Source of the DNA: CAZOEL01 sp964578835
GTDB taxonomy: Bacteria > Desulfobacterota > Syntrophobacteria > Syntrophobacterales > Syntrophobacteraceae
DNA: 64,000 nt
Reading direction: 5' to 3'
Assembly (NCBI GenBank): GCA_964578835.1
Contig: CAZOEL010000012.1
Coordinates: 1 to 64,000, forward strand
Below, in pieces: positions 44,123-53,283 of this stretch. Each line of letters opens with the position of its first letter. Positions within the stretch are counted from its first letter, which is position 1. Both the position numbers and the translations under genes were made by a program. The notes beneath the pieces are model-generated. The model made no database searches, was not told where the DNA came from, and worked only from the letters and a program-made list of their open reading frames with translations.

Positions 44123-46363
44123 GTGGATCGAAACAAGCATGAAGTTTTGGCGTTGTGTATACTCACTATCACAATGCTTGTATTTTTTAGCCTTATATCC
44201 TTTCATTCTTCCGATCTCACTCTCTTCAATTCCTCCTCTGTAAGCCGTCCACCCGACAATTGGATCGGTTTTTTTGGAGCGAATGTTTCCTGGGCGCTTC
44301 TTTTCTTCTTCGGCCTCGGAGCGTATGCTATTCCGTTGATCGGCATTTGGTGCAGCTGGCTTCTTTTTTGCGGTTGCACATCCTTTCCCATCGGCCGTCT
44401 GCAAGTCTCGGGAGCCATTCTCCTTATTCTCAGCATGATTAGCATTGCAAGCTTCCATCAGCCCAGGATTCTGTTTCTGAGTCAGGAGATTTTGACTGGG
44501 GGTCAAATAGGATTGCTCATCTCCGGCATCCTTGTTAGAAGGCTCTACCCTGTTGGAGCGCACATACTGTTAATTGGCGTTTTTCTGATTTCCTTCATTC
44601 TTTTCACTAACTCCTCCATCAAGGCTGTATGCGAAACCGCCTTCTCCTTTCTAGCCGTTGGTTTTAGAAAGGCTCATTCGTTAGCTCAGCGCATAAGAAT
44701 CCCCATGCCGGAAAGGAAAGAAGCCCGGCAAGAGATCGATTCCACGAATCTATCCTTTAATCGAAAGGAATCGACGCCTCAGCAGCCTGAAGAAAATTTA
44801 AAACTGCCGCAACGTCCAATCGAGCTTCTTCCTCCGCCCGTTCACGAGCCCAAGAAGAAAACCAAAAAAGCGACCACTTTTCCAGCCCCTCCACCTTCAT
44901 CTCCCGGTCAGTATCTCCTCCCCTCCCCTGACATTCTGGACGCTTATGAAGAGACCAATCAAAAAGTGGATTGGAAAAAGTTGGAAGAAGACGCCGCCGT
45001 TCTTGAAGAGAAGCTTTCAGATTTCGGCGTTCAAGGAAAGGTGGTCGCCATATGCCCCGGCCCCGTTATAACCATGTTTGAATATGCCCCTGCCCCCGGA
45101 ATTAAGATCAGTAGAATCGTGGGGCTGTCCGATGACCTTTCCATGGCCCTTAAGGCTTTGAGCATCCGCGTAGTCGCCCCGATTCCAGGCAAGGCCGCTA
45201 TTGGAATAGAAATCCCGAATCTTCGCCGCGAGCTTGTCTCCATTCGCGCCGTATTGGAATCGGAAGTCTTCTTCGCTGCGCCGTCTCCTCTCACCTTCGC
45301 ATTGGGTAAGGACATAACCGGTCAGCCGGTCGCCGCCAACCTTGCAAAAATGCCCCATCTCCTTATCGCCGGCGCCACGGGAACCGGTAAAAGCGTTTGC
45401 ATCAACACCATACTTAGCAGCTTACTCTATCGCAATACGCCTGATGATATGCGTCTTCTTCTTATTGACCCCAAACGGATCGAGCTCAGCGCCTATGAGG
45501 GCGTTCCGCACCTGATTCACCCGGTTGTGACGGACGCAAAGATGGCCACGCGGGCTCTTCGCTGGGCGGTCCAGGAAATGGAGCTTCGTTACCGGCTGCT
45601 TGCTGAAAAGAACGCTCGCAATATCGAAGGGTACAATAAGACTATCGCTCGAGAGAAGGCCAGGGAGGACGGCGCTGAGAGCGATACGCCCGATGACATG
45701 CAGCTCAGGCATCGCCATCTTCCCTATATCGTAATTATTATCGATGAGCTCGCTGACCTGATGATGGTAGCCTCCCGGGAGGTGGAAGAATCCATAACAC
45801 GCATCGCCCAGATGGCGCGGGCGGCTGGAATTCACCTTATCCTGGCCACTCAGAGGCCCTCCGTGGATGTTTTGACCGGCATCATCAAGGCCAATATTCC
45901 TACCAGAATCTCTTTTCAAGTCTCTTCCCGCATCGATTCTCGCACAATCCTCGACACATCCGGAGCGGAGAGTCTCTTGGGAGCTGGAGACATGCTTTTT
46001 CTTCCACCCGGAACCGCTAAGCTGCAGCGCATTCACGGTTCATTCATTTCCGAGGGCGAGGTTCAGAGGCTCACTCGCTTGTGGCAGGAGCAGAAGCTTA
46101 TTGACGATCCCTTGCGTGAGCGTGTGAACTTTCAAGATGCATCCACATCCGATTCTGCTGGGGATCAAGAACTGGACGAGAAGTACGAAGAAGCTGTCGA
46201 ATTGGTGATTGAGACCCGTCAGGCTTCCATTTCCATGTTGCAGAGGAGGCTTAGAGTGGGATACAACCGTGCAGCTCGCATGATAGAAGTGATGGAGCAA
46301 CAGGGTGTCGTCGGCGCTTCCGACGGTGTGAAACCGCGTGAGGTTTTTGGTAGAAAAGGTTAA
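44123..46363 (+). CDS. ftsK: DNA translocase FtsK
   Basis: A septal DNA pump that clears chromosomes before division. Four N-terminal transmembrane helices (about 8-170) are followed by a short linker, rich in Pro/Lys (about 200-270). The motor has Walker A GATGTGKSVCINTIL (about 415) and Walker B IVIIIDELADLMM. The C-terminal gamma winged helix ends with ASISMLQRRLRVGYNRAARM. 746 residues is a compact form. The start is GTG 44123; the ribosome-binding site is poor. Confidence 0.96.
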   Translation: MDRNKHEVLALCILTITMLVFFSLISFHSSDLTLFNSSSVSRPPDNWIGFFGANVSWALLFFFGLGAYAIPLIGIWCSWLLFCGCTSFPIGRLQVSGAILLILSMISIASFHQPRILFLSQEILTGGQIGLLISGILVRRLYPVGAHILLIGVFLISFILFTNSSIKAVCETAFSFLAVGFRKAHSLAQRIRIPMPERKEARQEIDSTNLSFNRKESTPQQPEENLKLPQRPIELLPPPVHEPKKKTKKATTFPAPPPSSPGQYLLPSPDILDAYEETNQKVDWKKLEEDAAVLEEKLSDFGVQGKVVAICPGPVITMFEYAPAPGIKISRIVGLSDDLSMALKALSIRVVAPIPGKAAIGIEIPNLRRELVSIRAVLESEVFFAAPSPLTFALGKDITGQPVAANLAKMPHLLIAGATGTGKSVCINTILSSLLYRNTPDDMRLLLIDPKRIELSAYEGVPHLIHPVVTDAKMATRALRWAVQEMELRYRLLAEKNARNIEGYNKTIAREKAREDGAESDTPDDMQLRHRHLPYIVIIIDELADLMMVASREVEESITRIAQMARAAGIHLILATQRPSVDVLTGIIKANIPTRISFQVSSRIDSRTILDTSGAESLLGAGDMLFLPPGTAKLQRIHGSFISEGEVQRLTRLWQEQKLIDDPLRERVNFQDASTSDSAGDQELDEKYEEAVELVIETRQASISMLQRRLRVGYNRAARMIEVMEQQGVVGASDGVKPREVFGRKG

Positions 46364-46441
46364 ATAATATATTGGCGTGTTGAAGCTCCCAAAGAGCTTT
46401 ATCCCGCAATTGGATATTTTAACGTCAACAGAAATAACGGA

Positions 46442-47161
46442 ATGATGAGCAATCTGATGAGAAGAATAATATTTTTGTTTTTGGCCGGAGTTGTCCTGGC
46501 TACTTGCGTTCGCGGCGCTCAAGCCGAGTCCCCTCAAGTGCTTTCGGATATTCTCAGAAAGTTGGAATCCCATTACCAGGAGATGCCTGCATTCACCGCT
46601 GTCTTCCATCAGTGGACAACGTCTTCCGCTGCCAGCGGAATGACAACGGAGGCGACGGGGAAGTTATTCTATCAAAAACCTCGACAGATGCGCTGGGAAT
46701 ACGAATTGCCGGAGCGCCAAATTTTTGTTGCGAATCAACGACTGGCGTGGCTGTATGTCCCTCAGGAAAAACAGATTTCCCTCTTCGAGGCTTCCAGGTT
46801 TTTCTCTTCCCCCCTGGCGCAAACGTTTTTCGACGGGATTATCGAGCTGAAGAACCACTTTGAAGTATCCTTGGATTCGAAGCTATCCAGCGCTACATCC
46901 GCAGTCCTGAAGTTGTCGCCAAAACAGGAAGACCCAAATATTAAGCAGCTCACTTTAAATATTGAGCTCCTTTCTTATCGGATTACCGGAATCGAAAGTC
47001 ACGATCACCTGGGCAATTCAAACCGTATAGTGCTGGAGCACCAACAAGCTGCGCCGCGTTTAGACCAGAAGCTCTTTCAGCTTGAGGCGCCGCCGTCAAC
47101 GATTGTCTTGGATACAGAAGGGCGCGAACTGTCGCCTTCTGAGGTTGAAAAGCTGAAGTAA
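46442..47161 (+). CDS. lolA: Outer-membrane lipoprotein carrier protein LolA
   Basis: A periplasmic chaperone that carries lipoproteins from LolCDE to the outer membrane. A signal peptide (about 1-28, MRRIIFLFLAGVVLATCVRG then AQA) is followed by the LolA core with FTAVFHQWTTS, GKLFYQKPRQMRWEYELPER and NIELLSYRITGIESHD. Its 239 residues are slightly longer than E. coli LolA (204). It marks the organism as having an outer membrane. ATG at 46442, 46445 and 46457 are all possible starts. Confidence 0.9.
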   Translation: MMSNLMRRIIFLFLAGVVLATCVRGAQAESPQVLSDILRKLESHYQEMPAFTAVFHQWTTSSAASGMTTEATGKLFYQKPRQMRWEYELPERQIFVANQRLAWLYVPQEKQISLFEASRFFSSPLAQTFFDGIIELKNHFEVSLDSKLSSATSAVLKLSPKQEDPNIKQLTLNIELLSYRITGIESHDHLGNSNRIVLEHQQAAPRLDQKLFQLEAPPSTIVLDTEGRELSPSEVEKLK

Positions 47162-47191
47162 GTCTTTAGACGCGAATCCAAATCGGGACCT

Positions 47192-48109
47192 TTGAATATG
47201 ACCACACCTACTCTTCAATATCAGATCGAAAGAATCAAAAAAGAGCGGAATGCGATTATTCTCGCACATAACTATCAGCCCCCTGAGATTCAAGATATAG
47301 CCGATATGATGGGAGATTCGCTTGAGCTGAGCCGTAAGGCCGCCTCAACCGATTCCGACATTATCGTCTTTTGCGGTGTCTCCTTTATGGCGGAAACAGC
47401 CGCCATTCTCAATCCCGGGAAAACGGTGCTTCTTCCCCGAACCGATGCTGGATGTCCGATGGCCGATATGATCACGGCCGATGATGTGCGCTCCATTCGC
47501 TTGAAATATCCGGATGCTCCCATCGTCACTTATGTCAACTCCTCAGCCGAAGTAAAAGCCGAGAGCACTATTTGCTGCACATCCGCAAATTCCATCAAGG
47601 TGGTCGAATCGTTTGAAAGCGCTGATACCGTTTTCATGGCGCCGGATCAAAACCTGGCGCAATACACCGCCAAGCATTCCAATAAACGAATTTTTTACTG
47701 GCATGGATATTGTCCCTTTCACCATAGTCTTAACGCCCAAGAGGCGCTCGAAAGAAAAAGAGAGCATCCAGAGGCGATCTTCCTTGCCCATCCGGAGTGC
47801 AGACCTGAAATCCTTGATCTTGCCGATGTCATTCACAGCACTTCCGGGATGCTTCGATTCGTACAGGAGAGCCCTCACGATTCCTTTATCATCGGAACAG
47901 AGGTCGGCATCCTTCACCCCATGAAAGCTCAAAATCCGAATAAGCATTTCTATCCCGCATCCGAATCCATGATGTGTCCGACTATGAAAATGACGGCGCT
48001 AGCAGACGTGCTCAGAGCCCTTGAAACCCTACAGCCGAGAATAACGGTTCCAGAGCATATACGCATAAGAGCCCTCGGCGCCGTTGAGCGAATGATCGAC
48101 ATTGGATGA
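47192..48109 (+). CDS. nadA: Quinolinate synthase
   Basis: A [4Fe-4S] enzyme that joins iminoaspartate and dihydroxyacetone phosphate in NAD synthesis. AIILAHNYQPPEIQDIADMM is near residue 18. The cluster Cys lie in NSSAEVKAESTICCTSANS (about 111-129), in AHPECRPEILDLAD and in SMMCPTMKM. 305 residues fits the family. TTG 47192 and ATG 47198 (two codons later) both fit as starts. nadB is not in the window. Confidence 0.96.
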   Translation: MNMTTPTLQYQIERIKKERNAIILAHNYQPPEIQDIADMMGDSLELSRKAASTDSDIIVFCGVSFMAETAAILNPGKTVLLPRTDAGCPMADMITADDVRSIRLKYPDAPIVTYVNSSAEVKAESTICCTSANSIKVVESFESADTVFMAPDQNLAQYTAKHSNKRIFYWHGYCPFHHSLNAQEALERKREHPEAIFLAHPECRPEILDLADVIHSTSGMLRFVQESPHDSFIIGTEVGILHPMKAQNPNKHFYPASESMMCPTMKMTALADVLRALETLQPRITVPEHIRIRALGAVERMIDIG

Positions 48110-48163
48110 AGTTTTTTATTTTTCTTATTCACGCTCTGAACCTCGCCTTTGCGCTAAGAGAAT

Positions 48164-49210
48164 ATGTCTATGAGCCTGGATGCTTTGTCTTTCACCCCCC
48201 GTATAGCCATTACAATGGGCGACCCTTGCGGCGTTGGCCCCGAGATTATTGTCAAAGCCTTCTCCTCCCCCGGATTCTTTTCAGGTCGTCTTCCTTTTGT
48301 GGTTGGCGATGGCTTGGCATTGAGGCGCGCCATTGAGCACTCCGGCGCCAGCATGAAAATCTCCCTTCTCACTGACCTTGCACGATTGGAGGAGGTTTCA
48401 TCGACTCACATCATCCCTCTCATTTCCCCTCGGGAGCTGTCGATCGAAGATATTCAATACGGCAGTCCAAGCAAGAGATGCTGTGAAGCGGTAATCCATT
48501 ACATCGAAACGGCCGTCGGATTTGTAGTTGCAGGACAAGCTCATGCAGTCTGCACATGCCCCATTCATAAAGCTAATCTTCATAAGGCGGGCTTTGCTTT
48601 TCCCGGGCATACCGAGTTTCTTCAAAATCTTTCCGGCGCGGAGAATGTCGTCATGATGCTTGCCGGGCCTCGCCTTCGAGTTTCTTTGGTTACTATTCAC
48701 CATGCTCTGTCTGAGGCCATTCGCTTGATCGACCATAAGCGCCTTATCAACACTATTCGCATTACCGGAGAAAGCCTCCATCGAGATTTCGGCCTTCGCA
48801 CGCCGCGAATCGCTGTTGCCGGACTGAACCCGCACGCCGGTGAAGAAGGGCAATTTGGAAGAGAAGAAATCGACCTTATAGGCCCGGTCGTTAAAAGCTT
48901 CGAATCTTCCCCTTACAAGGTCTCCGGCCCATACGCCCCTGACACGCTCTTCTTTCGCGCGTACGAAGGCGAATTCGACGCCGTCGTAGCCATGTATCAC
49001 GACCAGGGACTTATCCCGCTCAAACTTGTTCACTTTCGAGATGCGGTTAACATCAGCCTTGGCTTACCCATTATTCGCACTTCCGTTGACCACGGAACCG
49101 CCTATGAGATCGCGGGGGCCGGCATGGCTCATGAAGGAAGCCTTCTTGCCGCCGTCGATCTGGCCGCGCTAATGTCACGCAATAGGGCTTCATTCTCTTT
49201 AATGGAATGA
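48164..49210 (+). CDS. pdxA: 4-hydroxythreonine-4-phosphate dehydrogenase
   Basis: A step of the DXP-dependent pyridoxal phosphate pathway. The 348-residue protein has ITMGDPCGVGPEIIVKAF (about 16-33). HKANLHKAGFAFPGHTEFLQ follows, and the metal His in TIHHALSEAIRLI and AMYHDQGLIPLKLVHF. GLPIIRTSVDHGTAYEIAGA near the C terminus is diagnostic. It follows nadA by 54 bases and precedes uvrA. Confidence 0.95.
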   Translation: MSMSLDALSFTPRIAITMGDPCGVGPEIIVKAFSSPGFFSGRLPFVVGDGLALRRAIEHSGASMKISLLTDLARLEEVSSTHIIPLISPRELSIEDIQYGSPSKRCCEAVIHYIETAVGFVVAGQAHAVCTCPIHKANLHKAGFAFPGHTEFLQNLSGAENVVMMLAGPRLRVSLVTIHHALSEAIRLIDHKRLINTIRITGESLHRDFGLRTPRIAVAGLNPHAGEEGQFGREEIDLIGPVVKSFESSPYKVSGPYAPDTLFFRAYEGEFDAVVAMYHDQGLIPLKLVHFRDAVNISLGLPIIRTSVDHGTAYEIAGAGMAHEGSLLAAVDLAALMSRNRASFSLME

Positions 49211-49260
49211 CAGATGCCTCTCGTGAGTGGACGGAAGGGTAATATCCTCAGAATATCTTT

Positions 49261-51861
49261 ATGGATCAAATAGTTATCCGTGGAGCCCGTCAGCATAATT
49301 TGAAGGGCGTCGACTTGTCTCTCCCCCGGAATCGTTTCATTGTCATCACTGGCGTGAGCGGCTCAGGCAAGTCATCTCTCGCTTTTGACACCATCTTCGC
49401 TGAAGGTCAGCGGAGATATATCGAAGCGCTGTCAGCTCAGGCCAGGTTATTTCTGCGGCGTCTCGACGCTCCTTCGATCGATGAAATCATCGGGCTTAGC
49501 CCGGCTATCGCTGTCGAACAAAAGGGAATGAGCGCCAACCCCAGATCAACCGTTGGAACGCTCACTGAAATATCCGATTTTCTCCGTATATTATATTCAA
49601 AACTTGGGGTTATGCACTGCCCTGCCTGCGGGATTCCCGTCAGGTCTCACACCATTCCCGAGATGGCGCAAGAGATTTCCGATCTTTGGCCTTCAGGCGC
49701 CAAGCTCCTGGTGCTTTCCCGTTCCGTTGCGGTCAAGGAAAGATTTCTTTCGAGCGCATTGCGAGGAATAAGAAAGGATGGGTACGCCCGCGTTCGCATA
49801 GATGGCAAAATTTATGAGCTTGACCCTCTCCCCCAGATTCCAAGGCGCGCCTCTTATAGTATCGAAGTTGTAGTTGATCGTTTGATTCTTGACTCTGAAA
49901 AGCTCAAAAGGCTCTTATCTTCCCTTGAGCTTGCTTCACAACTTGGCAAGGGCGAGCTTACCGTTGTATGCATCGACCATGGCGAGAAGCCTTTTAGCGA
50001 GTTATTTCGTTGCACGTCTTGCGGCATGGATCTCCCGAGGCCAACTCCCGGCCTATTTTCCTTTCTGAGCCCCGTCGGCGCATGCCCCGGGTGCAATGGA
50101 CTCGGGCTCCGCACTGCGTCCAGCTTGGCCGGCGGCGAAAAGCCCGCATCCAGATCCCCTATTCCAGGTTTTGAGGATTTGTCCCACAACAGCGCCGATA
50201 CGCCTTCAATCCGTGAGCCTTCCAGCCATCAAGCCCATCATTCCACTCGAATAGAGTGCCCTGAATGTAATGGAGCGAGACTTAACTTACTTTCAAGATC
50301 AGTGCGACTCGGCGGCCTAGGTTTGCATGACGTCTCCAATATGCCTCTGCCCTCTGTCCGCATCTGGCTTGAAAAGCTAACCCTTTCTCCATCCCAGGAG
50401 CTCATTGCTTCCAGGCCAAGGCAAGAAATTCTACGACGCCTTGACCTTCTCCACGAGCTCGGACTTCCCTACTTGTCCTTGAACCGCTCCTGTCTCACGC
50501 TTTCCGGTGGGGAATTCCAAAGGATAAGAATAGCGCAGCAGATTGGCGCTCGCCTTTCCGGAGTCATATATGTACTCGATGAGCCCAGTATGGGTCTTCA
50601 TCCGCGCGATCACGCACAGCTACTCAAGACAATATTCCATCTTCGTGATTCCGGCAATACAGTCATCGTAGTGGAACATGATCGCGACACCATCCTTCAG
50701 TCCGATTTTGTTGTCGATATTGGCCCAGGCGCCGGGAAGCACGGAGGAGAGCTTATCTTCGCCGGTTCTCCTCAAGAGCTCCTGGAATGTCTTAACTCTC
50801 GCACTGCCTCTTATTTGTCCGGGCGTCGGCGGATTTCTTTTGCTTCCAAAAGGAAGGTTTTCAGCAAGGGTGAGATCAGGATTATTGGGGCCAGAGGCCA
50901 TAACCTGAAAGATATTACCGCCAGGTTCCCCATTGGGTGCATCACTTGCGTCACCGGAGTTTCCGGGTCAGGCAAAAGCACGCTTGTTATGCATACTCTC
51001 TACCGCGCGATCGCAAAAGAGCTATATGGGGCGGCGACTCTTCCTGCTCCATTCGACAGGATTGAAGGAATAGGAAGCATCCGCAGGGTGATTCTGGCAG
51101 ATCAAACGCCAATCGGTAGGACTCCTCGCTCAACCCCGGCTACTTATACCGGCCTTTTCTCGCTCATCCGCGACCTTTTCGCTCGTCTTCCCGAGGCAAA
51201 GGCGCGTGGATACGACTCCAGACGTTTTTCCTACAACGCAAAGGGCGGTCGTTGCGAGTCATGCAAGGGAGAAGGCCTTCAGCGCATTGAGATGCACTTC
51301 CTTCCTCCCGTTCATGTCGTCTGCCCGGTATGCAAAGGAAAGCGCTACAATGACGAAACGCTTGATGTTTTGTATAAGGGCCTCTCTATAGCCGATGTTC
51401 TTTCCATGAGCGTGCACGATGCGGCGGCGTTCTTTGAAAGCATTCCTCAGATTCGATCTAAGCTTAGCGCCCTGCAGGAGGTTGGGCTTGGTTATCTTTG
51501 CCTTGGCCAGCCCGCCTCTACACTTTCCGGTGGCGAAGCCCAGAGAGTCAAGCTTGCTTCTGAGCTTTCACGGTCGGTAAATGATATGGGACTTTACCTT
51601 TTCGATGAGCCGACGACTGGCCTGCACTTCGAAGACATCGAAAAGCTCCTGCATGTTCTTCAACGTTTGGCCGATGCAGGCCATACTGTAATTATGATCG
51701 AGCATCACCCGGATGTGATCAGATCTTCCGATTTCGTTTTAGATCTTGGTCCGGAGGGCGGTGAGGAGGGTGGGTATATCGTAGCGTCTGGAACGTCTGA
51801 GGAGATTGCCTTGGAACGGGGCTCCCATACAGGGCGATTTCTCCAACGACAGGTCTTTTAG
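49261..51861 (+). CDS. uvrA: Excinuclease ABC subunit UvrA, shortened form
   Basis: The damage-scanning ATPase of nucleotide excision repair. Two ABC modules are present: Walker A GVSGSGKSS (about 32-40) with LSGGEFQRIRIAQQIG and VLDEPSMGLH; and GVSGSGKST (about 570) with LSGGEAQRVKLASELS and LFDEPTTGLH. The zinc modules CPAC, CTSC and CPGC, CESC and CPVC are present, and so is the UvrB-contact region (about 120-210). At 866 residues it is roughly 70 shorter than usual. The stretch between CPGCNGLG and CPECNGARL (about 283-336) is a short Ser/Pro-rich linker. The usual insertion with an EGAI segment and an FEGVIPNLERRY segment is missing. Confidence 0.93.
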   Translation: MDQIVIRGARQHNLKGVDLSLPRNRFIVITGVSGSGKSSLAFDTIFAEGQRRYIEALSAQARLFLRRLDAPSIDEIIGLSPAIAVEQKGMSANPRSTVGTLTEISDFLRILYSKLGVMHCPACGIPVRSHTIPEMAQEISDLWPSGAKLLVLSRSVAVKERFLSSALRGIRKDGYARVRIDGKIYELDPLPQIPRRASYSIEVVVDRLILDSEKLKRLLSSLELASQLGKGELTVVCIDHGEKPFSELFRCTSCGMDLPRPTPGLFSFLSPVGACPGCNGLGLRTASSLAGGEKPASRSPIPGFEDLSHNSADTPSIREPSSHQAHHSTRIECPECNGARLNLLSRSVRLGGLGLHDVSNMPLPSVRIWLEKLTLSPSQELIASRPRQEILRRLDLLHELGLPYLSLNRSCLTLSGGEFQRIRIAQQIGARLSGVIYVLDEPSMGLHPRDHAQLLKTIFHLRDSGNTVIVVEHDRDTILQSDFVVDIGPGAGKHGGELIFAGSPQELLECLNSRTASYLSGRRRISFASKRKVFSKGEIRIIGARGHNLKDITARFPIGCITCVTGVSGSGKSTLVMHTLYRAIAKELYGAATLPAPFDRIEGIGSIRRVILADQTPIGRTPRSTPATYTGLFSLIRDLFARLPEAKARGYDSRRFSYNAKGGRCESCKGEGLQRIEMHFLPPVHVVCPVCKGKRYNDETLDVLYKGLSIADVLSMSVHDAAAFFESIPQIRSKLSALQEVGLGYLCLGQPASTLSGGEAQRVKLASELSRSVNDMGLYLFDEPTTGLHFEDIEKLLHVLQRLADAGHTVIMIEHHPDVIRSSDFVLDLGPEGGEEGGYIVASGTSEEIALERGSHTGRFLQRQVF

Positions 51862-51892
51862 CTTGCCGGGCGTCATCGATCGTCCGCCAAAC

Positions 51893-52525
51893 CTATGAGC
51901 CAAAGGAAAGGTGATAGGCGATTGCATCAAGCTTGATGGTAAAATCAACATTTTCCACATGACAACAGTCTGGAACCTGGATTTGCACAGGAGCAAAATT
52001 CAATATTCCATTTATTCCCGCAAGCACCAACTGGTTGGCTACACTCTGCGCAGAGCTTGCCGGCGTTGCGATCATGCCCACATGGACCTCTCGTTCTTTT
52101 ACCAACTCCTCGAGCTCATCGACATGACTGATGATCAAACCGTTCGGAAGTCGTTTTCCAACCTTTTGCGGATCACAGTCGAACGCCGCAGTAAAGATGT
52201 ATCCATGCTTTATGAAGTTGCCGTGTCTGATCAATGCGGACCCGAGGTTTCCCAAGCCGACCATGGCTAAATTCCATGGACGGTTCAGTCCTAAAATTTC
52301 CTTTATCTGATTGACCAGATCGCTGACCCGATAACCCACGCCACGCACGCCAAATTCGCCGAAATACGCCAAGTCTTTTCTGATCTGCGCGGGATTGACT
52401 CCACACTGCTTGGCAAGCCGCTCTGAGGAAATGACATCCACCTCATCCTCCAGGAGCTCCTGGAGAGTCCTCATGTAAATGGAAAGGCGATTGATGGTGG
52501 CCATCGGGATCTTGGCAAATTTCAT
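51893..52525 (-). CDS. rex: Redox-sensing transcriptional repressor Rex
   Basis: Rex senses the NADH/NAD+ ratio and represses fermentative and respiratory genes. The N-terminal winged helix has SSERLAKQCGVNPAQIRKDL and AYFGEFGVRGVGY (about 32-64). The Rossmann NAD site is MVGLGNLGSALIRHG (about 88-102). 210 residues is the normal length. The gene converges with uvrA with 31 bases between. A palindrome that fits a Rex site lies about 80 bases upstream of its start, consistent with autoregulation. Confidence 0.96.
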   Translation of the reverse strand: MKFAKIPMATINRLSIYMRTLQELLEDEVDVISSERLAKQCGVNPAQIRKDLAYFGEFGVRGVGYRVSDLVNQIKEILGLNRPWNLAMVGLGNLGSALIRHGNFIKHGYIFTAAFDCDPQKVGKRLPNGLIISHVDELEELVKEREVHVGMIATPASSAQSVANQLVLAGINGILNFAPVQIQVPDCCHVENVDFTIKLDAIAYHLSFGS

Positions 52526-52606
52526 TCTTCAAACCTCAAGTTGTGAATCTGTGACTAAACGTATCGATGTGCACTCCGGTTCTTAGGGCGTCCCGACCTC
52601 ATATCT

Positions 52607-52624
52607 ATGTGATCTTCTTCACAT
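52607..52624. promoter_or_regulatory. Candidate Rex operator upstream of rex
   Basis: ATGTGA-TCTTCT-TCACAT is an inverted repeat with 6-bp arms and a 6-base spacer. The known Rex consensus is TTGTGA-N6-TCACAA, so only the outermost base of each arm differs. It lies between the atpE terminators and the rex start codon, where autoregulation would be expected. The same core also fits a CRP-type site (TGTGA-N6-TCACA), which cannot be excluded from sequence. Confidence 0.6.
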
Positions 52625-52634
52625 TAGCCGCCTC

Positions 52635-52662
52635 AAAAAAAGGCCGGGAAAAGACTCCGACC
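52635..52662 (-). terminator. Second terminator of the atp F0 operon
   Basis: On the minus strand GGTCGG pairs with CCGGCC (one T-G pair) around AGTCTTTTC, followed by seven T. It lies about 80 bases after the atpE stop and downstream of another terminator, so the pair form a tandem. Confidence 0.75.
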
Positions 52663-52670
52663 TCCGGATA

Positions 52671-52716
52671 AGAAAAGCAGAAGCATGGAAATAATACTTT
52701 AAGCCCATGCTCCTGC
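52671..52716 (-). terminator. First terminator of the atp F0 operon
   Basis: On the minus strand GCAGGAGCATGG pairs with CCATGCTTCTGC (one G-T pair) around a 16-base loop, followed by TTTTCT. It lies 27 bases after the atpE stop codon. Confidence 0.8.
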
Positions 52717-52742
52717 TCGGGAGATTTTACTTAAAGTAAAAT

Positions 52743-53117
52743 CTATTTTGCAAGGCCAACGAATCCCTGGATCAGTTTGGAAACCGGGTTGGCGTAGATC
52801 AGAATCAGTGCGACAACGAGAGCGTAAATCGACAGAGACTCGATCATGGCGAGACCGATCAGCATGGTAACGGTTACCTTACCGGAAGCATCGGGATTGC
52901 GGGCGATACCTTCAACAGCGCCACGAACAGCCATGCCCTGGCCGATTCCGCAGCCGAAAGCAGCGATGGCGATACCGAAGCCGGCGGCAACAGCCGAGTA
53001 GACAAAGAAACGCATACCTTCAGCTTTGTCACCAGCACCCGCAACATCGGCGGCCAGTGCGCCAGTCGTCAACGCCAACACGAACAGCATCGCAAACAAT
53101 CCGACTTTCTTAGACAT
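52743..53117 (-). CDS. atpE: ATP synthase F0 subunit c, with N-terminal signal-like leader
   Basis: The rotor-ring protein of the F0 motor. After a signal-like leader of about 22 residues (MSKKVGLFAMLFVLALTTGA, then LAA) come two transmembrane helices joined by the polar loop ARNP. The ion-binding carboxylate is Glu in MIESLSIYALV, directly followed by Ser, and helix 1 has GIGQG. Gln, Glu, Ser and the following Tyr match the Na+-binding set known from Ilyobacter; the Thr of that set is Leu here. 124 residues is longer than most c subunits (about 80-90) because of the leader. It is last in the F0 operon. Confidence 0.95.
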   Translation of the reverse strand: MSKKVGLFAMLFVLALTTGALAADVAGAGDKAEGMRFFVYSAVAAGFGIAIAAFGCGIGQGMAVRGAVEGIARNPDASGKVTVTMLIGLAMIESLSIYALVVALILIYANPVSKLIQGFVGLAK

Positions 53118-53283
53118 AACCCTCTCCTCATTAATGGGTAATTAGGTAAATAAGGTAATGAAACATATATCTACGCGGCCTTCCTCCAACCGAATACCGC
53201 CCGGATCAAAGCCGGAGGCGCACAGCGATATGCGCTTTCGTACGCATCCGCCACACTTTGACCTCCGACCGGGTCGCCTGCTT

